Part shown: positions 33,285 through 45,293 of the stretch, one piece after another
How positions within the stretch are numbered: the first letter of the stretch is position 1
Layout of the letters: every line of letters starts with the position of its first letter
The notes under the pieces: model-generated
The model's input: the letters and a program-made list of their open reading frames with translations, nothing else
The model's database searches: none
Told to the model about the DNA's origin: nothing
Position numbers and translations under genes: made by a program
Assembly (NCBI GenBank): GCA_019454045.1
Contig: SKCR01038871.1
Coordinates: 173,267-237,266, forward strand
From: Zanthoxylum bungeanum
Lineage: Eukaryota; Streptophyta; Magnoliopsida; Sapindales; Rutaceae
Direction: 5' to 3'
DNA: 64,000 nt

Positions 33285-36200
33285 GATGTGATCCTAGCAG
33301 CATGGATCGATTTCGTTTGTTTAGGCTTATTTATTATTTATTTTTATATATGGAACCAACATGGATGTCCGTTTTTATTTATTATTTGGGTTAGTTTATT
33401 TTATTTAATTATGAGTTCAAAATGGGCTAGAAATTAGGAATTATGGGCTTTTAGTTGATAATGGGTAGTTTAGGGCAATATTAGTTTTTTTAGCTCTCTT
33501 AGGATTTGAGTATGTTACTATTTAAACTAAAAAACAACTCTTAATGAAGCACCATATTATTTTGTGCGTGAATAGTAACTTTTCTTGAGATTGAGAAAAT
33601 TTTTATCATTGTTCAGTGATTGAACAAAGACTTATCAAAGGGTTGGCATCCTTTGTGGCGTCCGATTTGCTGGCAAAATTCATCTAAGGTTATCTCCAAG
33701 GGTTTTCAAGGACAGGTTCTTTGGGGGTCTACGGGATCTTGGATCGGGTTTCGTCTTTTCGTATCCTGTTTTGTATTAATTGGTTATCAGAGCCAGATTT
33801 CAGGTCTGACTTTTATTTATTTTCGTTTCTTCTTTTTTTCCTGTTAATTCGATCTTTGAAGTCTTGTTTTTGCTGTCATATTCATTGTGTCATTGATAGC
33901 CTTCTACTGCTGTCAATCAAAAATAATAAAAAAATAATAATTTCTTACTTTTATATTTGTGTCTGTCAGTTAAAAAAAAAATCACTTTATTATGCCTTGT
34001 GTCGTGTTCGTGTTCGTGTGTCTTCACCAAAAAGAGTAAGGTTGTTGTCTTAGCATAAAAAAACAAAAACAAAAAAAAACAAAAAAAGAAAGAAAGTTCA
34101 CGCCTGTGAAAAAAAATATATTTGAGAGAGCTTTGAATCAAGCTTCACGCCACTGTGTGTCTTAGCCAACCAAACCAAATAATCAATCTTCACGTCATGG
34201 TGTTTGATTTTGATTATTATTCAAACAAGTTTTAGTCTTCAATAATATTTTGCCTGTGAATCCAAAAAAAAAAAAAAACTGTTTTACGCCTGAAAAAAAA
34301 AAAGAGGAGAAGAAGGCAATCGGCTACTGCTGCTGTTAAAAATTAAAAAAAATACAAAAGTAGCAGGCCCACAGTTTGTTCTTGTTAGTTTCATTAGGAA
34401 GTTTTTTTTAAATTACTTTTTATCTTGTTTTGGTGCAAGAGGATAGTGTCGGCTGTTTGGTCCTGGTGTATAAGGTTCGTGTTATATCACTACAAACAAC
34501 AGTCTTTTTCTTAATTTTAAGTTGAGTTTGCGTCTGTTAGTATCAAAAAAAAAAATTTAATTCAAATTTTTGTAAGAGAAAAAAAAATTCGATCAATTAC
34601 CTTGTGTATTAAGTTGTGCTAGGGATTGTCTTAGTGTTCTTTAATCGAAAAGGAAATTTTTGGTTGAATTTATCATTGATTTTGAATCTGATTTTTTTTT
34701 TTTTTAAAAAAAAATTCAATCTCCTGTGATCTTTTTAGTTTTATTTAGTCCTATTTTAAGTATTACTATTGTCTGTCTTTATCATTTTTTTTTTTTTTGG
34801 TATTTTCTTTCTTCTTGGGTTGTTTTGTCAAGATGACTAGTGTGTTGTTTGATATTATGGGACAACCAAGAGATAATATCTTTCGTACTAGAGTATTTGT
34901 GAAAGATGAGGTGTGTAGTGTGATTATTGATGGGGAACATTGGGCTAATTTAGTGAGTACCAATCTCGTGGAGAAATTGAAGTTGCCATTGCAAAACCAT
35001 CCTAAGCCTTATGTATTACAAGGTTTACCTAATTGTGCTGCGGCCAAGGTGGAGTATCAAGTTATGGTTGCGTTTTCTACTATGAGGTTTCATGATGAGG
35101 TATTATGTGATGTGGTGCCTATGCTTGACTGTCATGTATTGTTGGGTGGTTCATGGAAATATGATAGGCAAGTGTGGCATCATGTTGAGAGGAGTAGGTA
35201 CATTTATGTCACGGAGCAGAGGTCGGTGATTCTTCCTCTTTTAACACCACAACAAGCCTATACAGATCAATTAAAAATGAAGAGAAGAAGTGAGGTTGAA
35301 AAGAGGAAAAAAGAAAGAGTTGCCGAGTGCTTGGAAAATAAACTTGTTATTGATGTTGTGAATGTAAAAGATGAAAATATGGGCATGGTAGTGAGTGAGC
35401 AAGTAGTGAGGAGTGAGTGTGATGTGGAGGTTGTTGTTATTGCTGATGTGGATGACTTAGCTGTTTCTGGTGATGATAATTTTGAAGCTCAATGCATGGC
35501 TAAATGTATTAATGAAACTACATGTGTAGTCGAATGTGTTGAGAGTTTTGAGCATTCAAATGAGAGTAATGAGTCAGGAAACACATGGGTTAATACGTGT
35601 GAGATTTTTGTGAGTGTTAAGCATGTAGAATTTGTTGTGAATGAGATTGAGAGTGTGAACTTAATTAGGAATCTCATTGGGAATGAGAGTGCAATAAAAT
35701 TGGATTTTACGGAAGAGTATGGGCAAGAGGGAACAATACACAAGCATTATTGTACTAATATTGACACTTTTCTTCCATGTGATTTTTCCTTGTTCCAGAA
35801 TAATCGTCCAATTGATTTTATCATTACTATCTATGATCTGGGCACGGATTCGAGGACGAATCCTTTTCAAGAGAGGGAGAATGATGTGATCCTAGCAGCA
35901 TGGATCGATTTCGTTTGTTTAGGCTTATTTATTATTTATTTTTATATATGGAACCAACATAGATGTCCGTTTTTATTTATTATTTGGGTTAGTTTATTTT
36001 ATTTAATTATGAGTTCAAAATGGGCTAGAAATTAGGAATTATGGGCTTTTAGTTGATAATGGATAGTTTAGGGCAATATTAGTCTTTTTAGCTCTCTTAG
36101 GGTTTGAGTATGTTACTATTTAAACTAAAAAACAACTCTTAATGAAGCACCATATTATTTTGTGCGTGAATAGTAACTTTTCTTGAGATTGAGAAAATTT

Positions 36201-36376
36201 TTATCATCGTTCAGTGATTGAACAAAGACTTATCAAATGGTTGGCATCATTTGTGGCGTCCGATTTGCTGGCAAAATTCATCTAAGGTTATCTCCAAGGA
36301 TTTTCAAGGACAGGTTCTTTGGGGGTCTACGGGATCTTGGATCGGGTTTCGTCTTTTCGTATCCTGTTTCGTATCA
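33284..36376 (+). mobile_element. Protease-only non-autonomous LTR retrotransposon, 3093 bp
   Basis: Two 495-bp LTRs (33284-33778 and 35882-36376) begin TGATGTGATCC. The right one ends GTATCA, the left GTATTA. They differ at about ten positions (roughly 2%). The flanks are atata on both sides, within TA-rich DNA. A primer-binding site close to the tRNA-Met type (tggttatcagagcc) follows the left LTR, and a purine tract (aagagagggagaa) precedes the right LTR. The only coding region is a gypsy-type protease frame. There is no RT, RNase H or integrase, so mobility would need proteins from another element. Confidence 0.85.
34833..36035 (+). CDS. Retropepsin-like protease protein of the non-autonomous LTR element
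   Basis: The frame is open from 34797; the ATG at 34833 (MTSVLFDIMGQPRDNIF) is the more plausible start because the family region begins directly after it. Residues matching gypsy gag-pol proteases: FRTRVFVKDEVCSVIIDG, HWANLVSTNLVEKLKLP, VLCDVVPMLDCHVLLGGSW. The usual catalytic D-x-G context after VIID is altered (IIDGEHWAN rather than IIDGGSxxN), although plant relatives also read IIDGG. The remaining 250 residues are Val/Glu-rich and of unknown function. The tail DSRTNPFQERENDV crosses the purine tract and the last codons lie inside the 3' LTR. Activity is doubtful. Confidence 0.7.
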   Translation: MTSVLFDIMGQPRDNIFRTRVFVKDEVCSVIIDGEHWANLVSTNLVEKLKLPLQNHPKPYVLQGLPNCAAAKVEYQVMVAFSTMRFHDEVLCDVVPMLDCHVLLGGSWKYDRQVWHHVERSRYIYVTEQRSVILPLLTPQQAYTDQLKMKRRSEVEKRKKERVAECLENKLVIDVVNVKDENMGMVVSEQVVRSECDVEVVVIADVDDLAVSGDDNFEAQCMAKCINETTCVVECVESFEHSNESNESGNTWVNTCEIFVSVKHVEFVVNEIESVNLIRNLIGNESAIKLDFTEEYGQEGTIHKHYCTNIDTFLPCDFSLFQNNRPIDFIITIYDLGTDSRTNPFQERENDVILAAWIDFVCLGLFIIYFYIWNQHRCPFLFIIWVSLFYLIMSSKWARN

Positions 36377-36556
36377 ATATATATATATATTCTTTTTATA
36401 ACTAATTAGAAAATCTAAGGTTGTGTTTGGAGCAGCGGTGATGAGCGTTAACGCTTGTAACCCAACGCGACATTAACATTAGCGTAACTCAACACTATTA
36501 ATGGAAGATTATTTTAAAACGCTTGTGTGGATTTTATAATTTTTCCCTCCTGATAC

Positions 36557-37375
36557 CACTATAAGAAAATGGCTTTTTAGCGTTGCTAAAGGTCGTCACT
36601 AAAAGTTTTGGGGTCGAAATATGGCGACACAGAAAATTAACACTAAAAGCTGGTCATTAAAATATTTTAGCATCGATATTTTTATTGTCGACGCTAAATG
36701 TATACATTAGTGTCGCCAAATCTATTCAAAATTATTAAAAAATAAAATATTATTAATATATATATATATATAATTATCAATAATTACATTTAGTGTCACC
36801 AATTTTATAAATTCATATAATTGGTGTGACTTAAATTCTTGACTTCAAGAGTTTAAAGTGTAGTACACTTACCATTAGACTATGATCTATTTATTGTTAT
36901 AAGATGTAAAGAATAATATATATGTGTGTGTGCACGTATAATGCACCTAAATATCATTAATTATTTATAATTAATATATTATTAATAAGTAATTATTATT
37001 GTTATTATTCGGAATGTTATTTTTATAACTAATATATTTTTAATAAGTAATTATTAATATTATTATAGTATTTTGAACATTATTTATTATTATTATTTAG
37101 TACTGTAATACATTTAGAGTCGTCAATTCAATGGGAGACGCTAAAATATGAACATACAACATCACTAACTAAGTTCGACTTTAATTTTTTTTATTCTTCA
37201 TATTTAGCGTCGATATTTATAAACCTTAATTTTAATTTTAATTTTTATTTTTGCATCGAAAGTACATTGGTGACGCTAAATGTTGTAATTTTAGCGTCGT
37301 ATTTCCTGTCGATGCTAAACTATACATTTAGCGACGTTAAATCTTTGGACAGTAAAGATCATTTTTCTTTTGGTG
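36557..37375. mobile_element. Non-autonomous CACTA (En/Spm-type) element
   Basis: Ends are CACTATAAGAAAATGGC on the left and the complement of CACCAAAAGAAAAATGATC on the right, flanked by the 3-bp duplication TAC (36554-36556 and 37376-37378). CACTA ends plus a 3-bp TSD define the superfamily. Subterminal zones carry many direct and inverted copies of tttagcgtcg/cgacgctaaa, the usual transposase-binding repeats. The 819-bp interior is non-coding. Confidence 0.8.
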
Positions 37376-39060
37376 TACACAAACTTGTGCGTATTAATTT
37401 TTTTTATATGTCATTATTTGTAATTTGACAACTTATATTATATCTTAATTCGAGATTCGAGATTTTCTGCATCCCTATGTGAGATACTCTTCATTTTAAC
37501 AAGAAAAATCAAAATTATCTCATTAATAAACTAGAATTTCGAGCAAAATTTACTTGTAAAACGGCCAAAATTTAGGTTACAATCCCTCGATGAGATAATG
37601 TTAGATGTCAATGGTGGCCTTGTTTTCTATACAAAAAAAAATTGAAACCAAATTTGCATGGCATGCTATGATTGGTTATATTTTACAATAATAGTCACAC
37701 ACACTCATTTCAGCCAAATTCATCGAACGAACAAGAGCTTAGGAATTGTACGTTATCTTATGTTACCATGTTGGATAAGTTAGGGTAGCGAGTAGCAAGC
37801 TTTAGCTACTTCGATCGGTAAATTTTTATCGCTAAACGGTTGGTATATTGTCTCGAATACGTGAAATTATAAATTGGTATCTCATTTACCGATAGAAATC
37901 TTTAGGTAAATGTGACTGTCAATTTGTTTTAAGTCATTTTTGAATCATTCGGTAAATTCCATCACTAAAACGATAATTTTTTATATTTTTGTTTGTAATA
38001 GATCATGTGGTGATGAAACAAATAAATAATTTTTCTATTTCTATCAAATACATCTCTAATACTATTAAAATTAGACGTGGAAATATTTGATACGACTCAT
38101 TTACTCAACACAAACATAATATGAAATAATGGATTGGATTGGTCAAAATTGACATGATTATTAAATAGGTTAGGGATTTATCAATTTTGATGGAATCTTG
38201 CTTCAAATCTCAAATCATTTGGGATTTCAAATTCTTAGTTTAATTAAGGATGTTCTAGGTAAAAAATCATAATTTTTCTCCTCGAATCCTGGACTAATAT
38301 TTTATTCGAGATGAAAAATCATCTCGTATTTTATCCGAAAATTTTAATAAGGATAAAAATTATTTCAAATTTCATATCAAATAATAAGAGATCTCGAATT
38401 TCGATCAAAATTCAGGATTTTCTGACATCTCTAATCACCAATACCATCATGAGAGTGATTATTTTTGTAATATTTTTTTTTAAAAAAAAATACGCATGCG
38501 AAAATTTTCTTATTCCTCTATTTGATCCGGTGAAACAATCATTCCCTTTACAGTTTTAAACGACTATAACTGTTTAGTGATTCCAAGACACCCTGAAAAA
38601 AGTGAACTTGTGCCTGTCACTTGTATACTTTCAAGGGGAAAAAAAAAAGAAAATTAACTTCAGATTATTAATATAATAATTAATATTATTAGATCTCTCA
38701 CAGGCCAGGTTCATTTGGTAGTAATTACAACACCACATACTTCAGTGAGGAAAATGCTAATTAAACTTTAAATATTAATTTTTCATTGGATGGTTAAAGC
38801 CTCGTACTCAGTACACAAATCTCCCGTTTTATATTGATGTACGCAGTCTTATTTTATTTTATTTTTTATTTTTTACACGAGAGACTGTTTCCAGGTTCAA
38901 ACCTATGACCAATCGGGTTAGAATCTCAGTAAAAGGGGGGAAAATTAAACCAGAGAAGATAGAAAAGAGAAGCAATGAAGCAGCTTCATCTTAATTTAGC
39001 CATTTGCTCCAAAAACAAACAAGCAAGTAGCAGCCTAAAGTCTGATCAGCAAATGATCTT
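37376..39060. other. Intergenic DNA, nothing recognised
   Basis: AT-rich sequence with no supported gene, RNA or bounded repeat. A short B-box-like phrase ggttcaaacctatgacc at about 38894 hints at a decayed SINE of another family, but its ends are not visible. Confidence 0.4.
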
Positions 39061-39067
39061 CTACTAA

Positions 39068-39391
39068 TTAGCTGAGCATTGAAGTTAGGGATTGAAACAC
39101 TTGTTCTTCACAAGGAATGGTTAAGCCCATGTCATGATCAAAGCCAAATTCTTCTTCAGCTTGTTGAAGCAAGCTTTGAAACTCAGGATGAGTCAAGAAA
39201 GTAATTGGGATAATATATCTGCTTCTGTTTTCACCAACATATACAACAAAATGACCTTTTGGGACATCTAAAGGGAGCCCTTGTTCATCATCTTCATAGC
39301 TTTGTAATTTCTTTCCCAAGCTGGAGCATCTCTTGAGAATTTGCTTGATCACAGCTGTTTGAGACAACTTGTTTGATTTTCTGACAGCCAT
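39068..39391 (-). CDS. SAUR family auxin-responsive protein, 107 aa, intronless
   Basis: On the minus strand the frame could start further upstream, but [18 protein letters not shown] is the normal SAUR start and the preceding 60 codons are pyrimidine-rich leader. The SAUR core is complete: [20 protein letters not shown], then [20 protein letters not shown], then [16 protein letters not shown]. Single-exon structure and length are standard. SAURs are short-lived proteins, several of which inhibit PP2C.D phosphatases and so raise plasma-membrane H+-ATPase activity and cell expansion. The sequence resembles the SAUR50/SAUR32 type rather than the short clustered SAUR19 type. No neighbouring SAUR is present, so it is not part of a tandem cluster here. 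Confidence 0.93.
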   Translation of the reverse strand: MAVRKSNKLSQTAVIKQILKRCSSLGKKLQSYEDDEQGLPLDVPKGHFVVYVGENRSRYIIPITFLTHPEFQSLLQQAEEEFGFDHDMGLTIPCEEQVFQSLTSMLS

Positions 39392-39498
39392 TGTGAGAGA
39401 AACTTGTGTGGGGGTAAAATGGGAAAGAGAGAGCTTTGAGAGGAAAGTAAGAGAAGTTTTTTTGAGGTGATGTGAAAATATATGAGGAGGTGTATGTG

Positions 39499-39505
39499 TA
39501 TTTAT
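39499..39505 (-). promoter_or_regulatory. Putative TATA box of the SAUR gene
   Basis: Reading minus strand, ATAAATA lies about 108 bp upstream of the start codon, in the context ctaccataaatacac. A leader of about 75 nt, rich in cct/ctc, would follow. I saw no clear TGTCTC auxin-response element nearby. Confidence 0.5.
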
Positions 39506-39855
39506 GGTAGGGTTTTGAAAGAGAAAATGAATCAAAGTCATGTGGGGGCAAAAAAAAAAAAAACAGACCAATGGTTGTTTATGGGGTATGTGTGAACTCT
39601 AAGGACATGTTGGGTACCAATCCCATTGGGATGAGACTCTCTTGTTGCCCTTCCTAAGGACAAATGGTCCCTATTCCTCCTTTCAAGTAATTTTTTTCAA
39701 AAAAAAAAAAATCATCATTTATTAATTAGTTAGCTAAGATCTCTTTATGAGTAACCCCACAATAATTTTCTTTTCCTGCTAGCTATTACAGTTCTGATTT
39801 TGCAGTTTCAATACTTTGTTCCCTCTTTAAGGGCTGTTTTGACATAAGCTTCCAT

Positions 39856-40730
39856 TTCATTGTCCATTTTAGAAACTTTTTTTTTAAAAAAAAAATGTTA
39901 GAAATTCCGTCGTCAAATCATCCGATCTGAATTTAAGTGTAACAGGTAAAACTTATAGTTGTCCCAAATTCTTACAAGAAATACACCCTCTATACTCGAA
40001 CTCAGGACCTGATCACATTTTAAGCCATTGCTACCAAGCCATAAGTTTTCCCAAATTCTTACAAGAAATACACAATCTATACTCGAACTCAGGACCTGAC
40101 AACCAAATTTTAAGCCATTGACACCAAACCACATCCATTGGGGGCTCCATCTTTGAAACTCGCAAAGCCACTAGTAACACTTTTTTAACCATTACTTAGA
40201 GAAAATATTTTGGGTGCTCTCCTATACATGTATACTTCCTGTAAGTTGAATTTTTACCAATTGGCGGGTTAAGATAGGATGGCGAAATTCTGAAGTCCTG
40301 ATATTTTCATTGTCCATTTTAGGAAATTCCGTAGTCAAATCATCCGATCCGAATTTAAGTGTAACAGGTAAAACTTATAGTTGTCCCAAATTCTTACAAG
40401 AAATACGTACACCCTCTATACTCGAACCCAGGACCTGACAATCACATTTTAAGCCATTGCTACCAAGCCATAAGTTTTCCCAATTTTTTTTACAAGAAAT
40501 ACACCATCTATACTCGAACTCAGGACCTGACAACCAAATTTTAAGCCATTGACACCAAACCGAGGCTCCATCTTAGAAACTCGCAAAGCCACTAGTAACA
40601 CTTTTTTAACCATTACTTAGAGAAAATATTTTGGGTGCTCTCCTATACATGTATACTTCCTGTAAGTTGAATTTTTACCATTTGGTGGGTTAAGATAGGA
40701 TGGGGAAATTCTGAAGTCCTGATATGTTCC
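39856..40730. repeat. Local tandem duplication of ~430 bp containing SINE fragments
   Basis: Copy A (39856-40305) and copy B (40306-40730) start at ttcattgtccattttag and both end near gaaattctgaagtcctgata. They are about 95% alike. Each contains minus-strand family-1 SINE sequence in which the segment from tacaagaaatacac to aagccattg is itself doubled (for example 39974-40030 and 40048-40125). So an inner SINE duplication preceded the outer one. Confidence 0.8.
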
Positions 40731-41002
40731 TAATGACACCCAAATGAAGTTTTGCTGATAAAAGGTGATGATAATCACTTCTAAGAAAATTAACAGCATC
40801 ATTCCCAAGATCGTGGGATGTTATTTACAGCCTCTGTAGTAATTCTTCATGATCAATGATATTTTCAAATTCCCCATTTTAAAAAAAAAAATTATATATG
40901 TCTAGTTTCTTCTCTTTTCTTCTTCCTTAAGTGCTTGGTTCACAATTCAGGGATTAATAACAGCCAAGTTATGTCATATCTTACATTTTTGTGATGTTTC
41001 AA

Positions 41003-41330
41003 TGCTCTAACTTTCAGTTTTGTCAATTCAGTCATCTAATTTTCAATTTTTGTCAATTCAATGCTCTGTAACAAATTTACCGTTATTACTGCAAAAAACA
41101 CGGTTTTCATTTATTTTTTTTATTTGTTTTTCTTTTGGAATTTAAAAAAAAATCTAAAAAAATCTTAAAAAAAAAAAAGAAAAAAAAAAGGGGCAGTAAT
41201 AACGGTAAATTTGTAACGAAGTCTTAAATTGACAAAAAATGAAAGTTAGATGACTGAATTGACAAAACTGAAAGTTAGAGGATTGAATTGAGAAAACATG
41301 AAAGTTAGAGGGTTAGTTTTGCATTTTTGC
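41003..41330. mobile_element. Short foldback element, same family as the one at 20.9 kb
   Basis: Left arm 41003-41095 and right arm 41192-41330 are complementary, built of phrases close to aactttcagttttgtcaatt, around a low-complexity loop. The inner stem gtaacaaatttaccgttatt pairs with its complement at about 41195-41215. The left outer tip is shortened relative to the right one, which ends tgcatttttgcc. Confidence 0.65.
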
Positions 41331-42243
41331 CTTTTATTTATGTATTATATGTTTTCTCATCAAGACGTTAATTAAGAGTTAGATATATGTTAGATATGTC
41401 CGACATTTTACTCATGTTTCTCTCACTTTTTCCTCACTCGGTACTACACTATTTTTAATATTAAAAAAAAAAAAATCATTTCTAACCCTATTTCTCTTAA
41501 TCCCGTTGTTTTCATAATTGAGATCAGAAACATTTCAAAAAAAAAAAAACTCAATCTCTCTTGTAATATACTGACATATTTATCTAAACCTTCTCATCCC
41601 AGTTACTATACTTAATGAAACAATAATATTGAAAATAAAAGATTCATATAATCAAACCTCATCTATTAGAAAAAGACTTGGTTCGGTACATAAGCCATAT
41701 GCAAGAGTTTTCCCTTTTAGTAATGCTTTTCAAAACAAGACAGCCATGAAAGTCCAAAAGATAAGAAAAGATTCTTCCATAACATAACAAGCACTAAAAT
41801 TTAGCAAAAGCATCAGAAGCTTTGAAATTTCTGGCAGCTTGCATTGATGAAAATTCAATATCATTCATATGGTTTAACGTCAGACATAAACAATACTGTC
41901 TACTTTTTGACCGTGATATTTGGCTTTCCAGGCACCAAGATTTTCTCTGTTAGTTGTTGGGTAATAATTTTCCCAAAGCTAAGCTCATAGGCTCATTCAT
42001 TCCGATGCGTAAGACTTGTGCGGGATGAACGTATAGATGATGTAATATGTCCATCCATTAATCAATAATGATCGATAAAGAAAATTAAGTCTGTTTTATA
42101 TAAATTTCTCTCATTTATGAAACAGTCAAAAGGTGAAAATCTTCAAACAGTTTCCTTAGAGAAGAGAGGCAGTAAAGCCTCATTTGACCATATTATTATA
42201 TCAATGTGGGAAATTATCCCGCTCCATTTGAAAATATATTAAA
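41331..42243. other. Intergenic DNA, nothing recognised
   Basis: AT-rich sequence without a supported gene or repeat. Confidence 0.45.
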
Positions 42244-42248
42244 ATATA

Positions 42249-44617
42249 TGATGAGCGGAAAATATATCAATATTTACCGCCTCTTTTACCTAATATTTTG
42301 TTTAGTTTCTCGGGTTTGATGAACGTTTTGATGTGTTTTAGTTTATTTTACAGATAAAATAAATTGGGACTCAATGGAATCATTTAGGACGAAATGTGGA
42401 ACAAATAAGGGTAAAAACATGACTTGACATTTTGATTTTCGAGATTGGAAACTTGAAATGACGAAGTACAATTTCGGAAATTCCAACTTTGCGCAATTGT
42501 CATATTTTGAACATAACTTTTTACTCCGATATCGGATTAAGGTGATTCAAGTTCCAGATTAAAGAAGACTCAAAGATCTACAACGTTGAAGAATAAAATA
42601 ATTTTGAATTCTGAAGATTTCATGACTGAAATTGATGAAACATATGGAAGTGTGTTATGTGTAATTATTAAAATCATTTTCAAAGCAAAAAAAAAAAAAA
42701 AAAATTGTCAAACTTCCACCAAACATGTGGAGAATTTGGTGCCATGTTTGATGGCATGTTTGGTGGAGCAATTGGTAGAGAAATTGGTGGAAGCCCTTAG
42801 ATTTTCCTATAAATATCAAGCCATTTCATTTGTAATGGCTACAACGTTGAAGAATAAAATAATTTTGAATTCTGAAGATTTCATGACTGAAATTGATGAA
42901 ACATATGGAAGTGTGTTATGTGTAATTATTAAAATCATTTTCAAAGCAAAAAAAAAAAAAAATTGTCAAACTTCCACCAAACATGTGGAGAATTTGGTGC
43001 CATGTTTGATGGCATGTTTGGTGGAGCAATTGGTAGAGAAATTGGTGGAAGCCCTTAGATTTTCCTATAAATATCAAGCCATTTCATTTGTAATGGCTAC
43101 AACGTTGAAGAATAAAATAATTTTGAATTCTGAAGATTTCATGACCGAAATTGATGAAACATATGGAAGTGTGTTATGTGTAATTATTAAAATCATTTTC
43201 AAAGCAAAAAAAAAAAAAAAATTGTCAAACTTCCACCAAACATGTGGAGAATTTGGTGTCATGTTTGGTGCCATGTTTGATGGCATGTTTGGTGGAGCAA
43301 TTGGTGGAGAAATTGGTGGAAGCCCTTAGATTTTCCTATAAATACCAAGCCATTTCATTTGTAATTCTCATGCTTTCCTTAGGTTTTTGTAAGGAATTTA
43401 AGGATTGCATCTTGTTTATATTTATTTTCAGTATTTTAATTATGTATTTTTATTTCCATTAATAGTAATAGTTTGTTTTGTTTTGTTTTCTTTTATGTTT
43501 AGTAGTTAAATTTCTGCTGGGGGAATGATGAAACTTTTATTATTTTAGTTTAGATTAATCTCCCTTAATTATAATATGGAAATTTTAATTTAATAATATG
43601 GACTAAAGGTTATACCGCCTTAATGACTGATTTTATTTATTTGACATAATGTGACACCGCCTATATGGTCGGTCTTTAGGTGACAGATAATTACCGCCTA
43701 TATGGCTGGTTTATGAACAAATGATAACACAGCCTTTATGGTCAGTTGGACTTAATTGAAAATCGGACTTAATCAGGATACCACCTATATGATCGGTTGG
43801 TAATATCACTGATAATTTCTATATTATAGTAAGAGAGATTTCTAAATTAGAATTAGTAAATGTGGATCTCATAACCCCCAGCATTTTATTTTTATTTTAG
43901 GGAAGTGATAAAACACAATATTCACATGCTTAATAACTGATTTAATTATATAATGAGTAATTCTTTAGTTGTTTATTGAATCATAAGTTTAATGCTTCTT
44001 GTTGCTTGATCACCAATAAGATTGTTGTGGTAAACTTAAAATGAACTTGACGAATGAATTTTAGGTTCCAGTCTTAGATTCAATAGTCCACGATATTCCT
44101 TGAGGATAGATAACCCTTTAATAGATTTCCTTACATGATATACATATATCTGTCGGGCGGGGGTAACCACTAGTGGAACTTGAACTTAATGAATTCAAGT
44201 AACTTGATTAACATAGACATATGATTAATTGAGTTATTTGGGTGTTTGCATTTGACCATCGACATAGGCTTTTGCATATCTTCGTGTTTCAGGTTAGCAA
44301 ACTAATTTATTACACATTTATAAGAGAATCAATTCATCATTAGAATAATATTGTGTGGAATCATAACCCTAGATATTTGAGTCTTTTGTTTATTTTCCTT
44401 AGTATTTTCTTTTAGGTATTTTATTTATTTATTTATTTATTCAACAAATCCACATTCAACCAACCAATCATACAATCATTCTCTTCTCCCTTAATTAGAT
44501 ACCAGTAAATAAATAGTATCAACAATTAATAACAACAATAGGAATTAAGTCCTCATATTTTTATACTACTTGAACGATACGTGCACTTGCGTTATATGCT
44601 TGTGATTACGCCGGTCA
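42249..44617. mobile_element. Solo LTR, 2369 bp, with triplicated promoter block
   Basis: Starts TGATGAGCGG and ends acgccggtca, flanked by a perfect 5-bp TSD atata (42244-42248 and 44618-44622). It is related along its length to the 1369-bp solo LTR at 52250: the same opening, shared cgttttgatg motif, and the same distal phrase cttgaacgatac followed by cttgcgt. No gag-pol and no second LTR is in the window. Much of the size difference comes from a triplication at 42580-43366. Confidence 0.8.
42580..43366 (+). repeat. Three tandem copies (~260 bp) of an LTR promoter-like block
   Basis: Copies begin at 42580, 42841 and 43099 with acaacgttgaagaataaaat. Each ends with tttcctataaatatcaagcc or close to it, so each carries a TATAAATA box (42808, 43066, 43337). 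Copies differ mainly in the length of an A run and in a short insertion in the third (repeated catgtttggtg phrase). An open frame through the copies (42586-43329) has no family resemblance and is a by-product. Confidence 0.85.
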
Positions 44618-45041
44618 ATATATTTTATACGTAAATAAAATATTTGATTTATCAAAGAGATAATTTTACTTTATCCACATTCAAATAAAATTATTTTATA
44701 TTTTTTTTTTATAAAAATCAAATCTTATAATCGTTAAATCAATATTTTGATTATGCGAATTTCAGTATACAGTGTTTTGTTAATGGTGGAGCGTTGAGAC
44801 CCTTCATTTTTGTCCATCTATGGAACTTTTACATGTGACTGCACATGCAAAATAAAAGTAACCAATTTCGTGTGACAAAACCACATACATGAATAATTTT
44901 GTATCGTCGCTCTCATTAAATCATTCATTACTCGCCTATTAAACTTGAGGCACCAAGTCAAGTTTAATATACTTGGAGGATATTCTTGGTAACTCGATGT
45001 GTTCTTTTCAGGATTTTGAAGGAATGAAATATAATACATTG

Positions 45042-45293
45042 TGAAAAGCCAGCGACTTATCCTGATCCCACTAGATGCTCCCTCTCAGGTTCATTTTGAG
45101 AGTGGTTTGCTCCATCTTAGGTTCAAGGTTCGAATCTCACTAGATGCATTTCCTTGAAGCCATGCCCCTGGTGTGAAAAACCAGCGATTTACCCTAATCT
45201 GTGTTGGGAAACTTCCGAGGGCATGGGGCACAGGTCCCGGAGATTAGTCGATGTGCGCGTAAGCTGGCCCGGACACCCCGGTTATCCAAAAAA
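45042..45293 (+). mobile_element. SINE (family 2)
   Basis: B-box ggttcaaggttcgaatctc, body with ccctggtgtgaaaaaccagc, tgtgttgggaaacttcc and gtaagctggcccggacaccc, and an A-rich tail. Exact 16-bp direct repeats gaaatataatacattg flank it (45026-45041 and 45294-45309). The 5' part is rearranged relative to the copy at 49869: pieces of the body (aaaagccagcgactta) precede the B-box. Confidence 0.85.

Noticed and set aside
42586..43329. 247-codon open frame
   Set aside because: It is three copies of a non-coding LTR block read through, with A-run-encoded lysine tracts and no family match.
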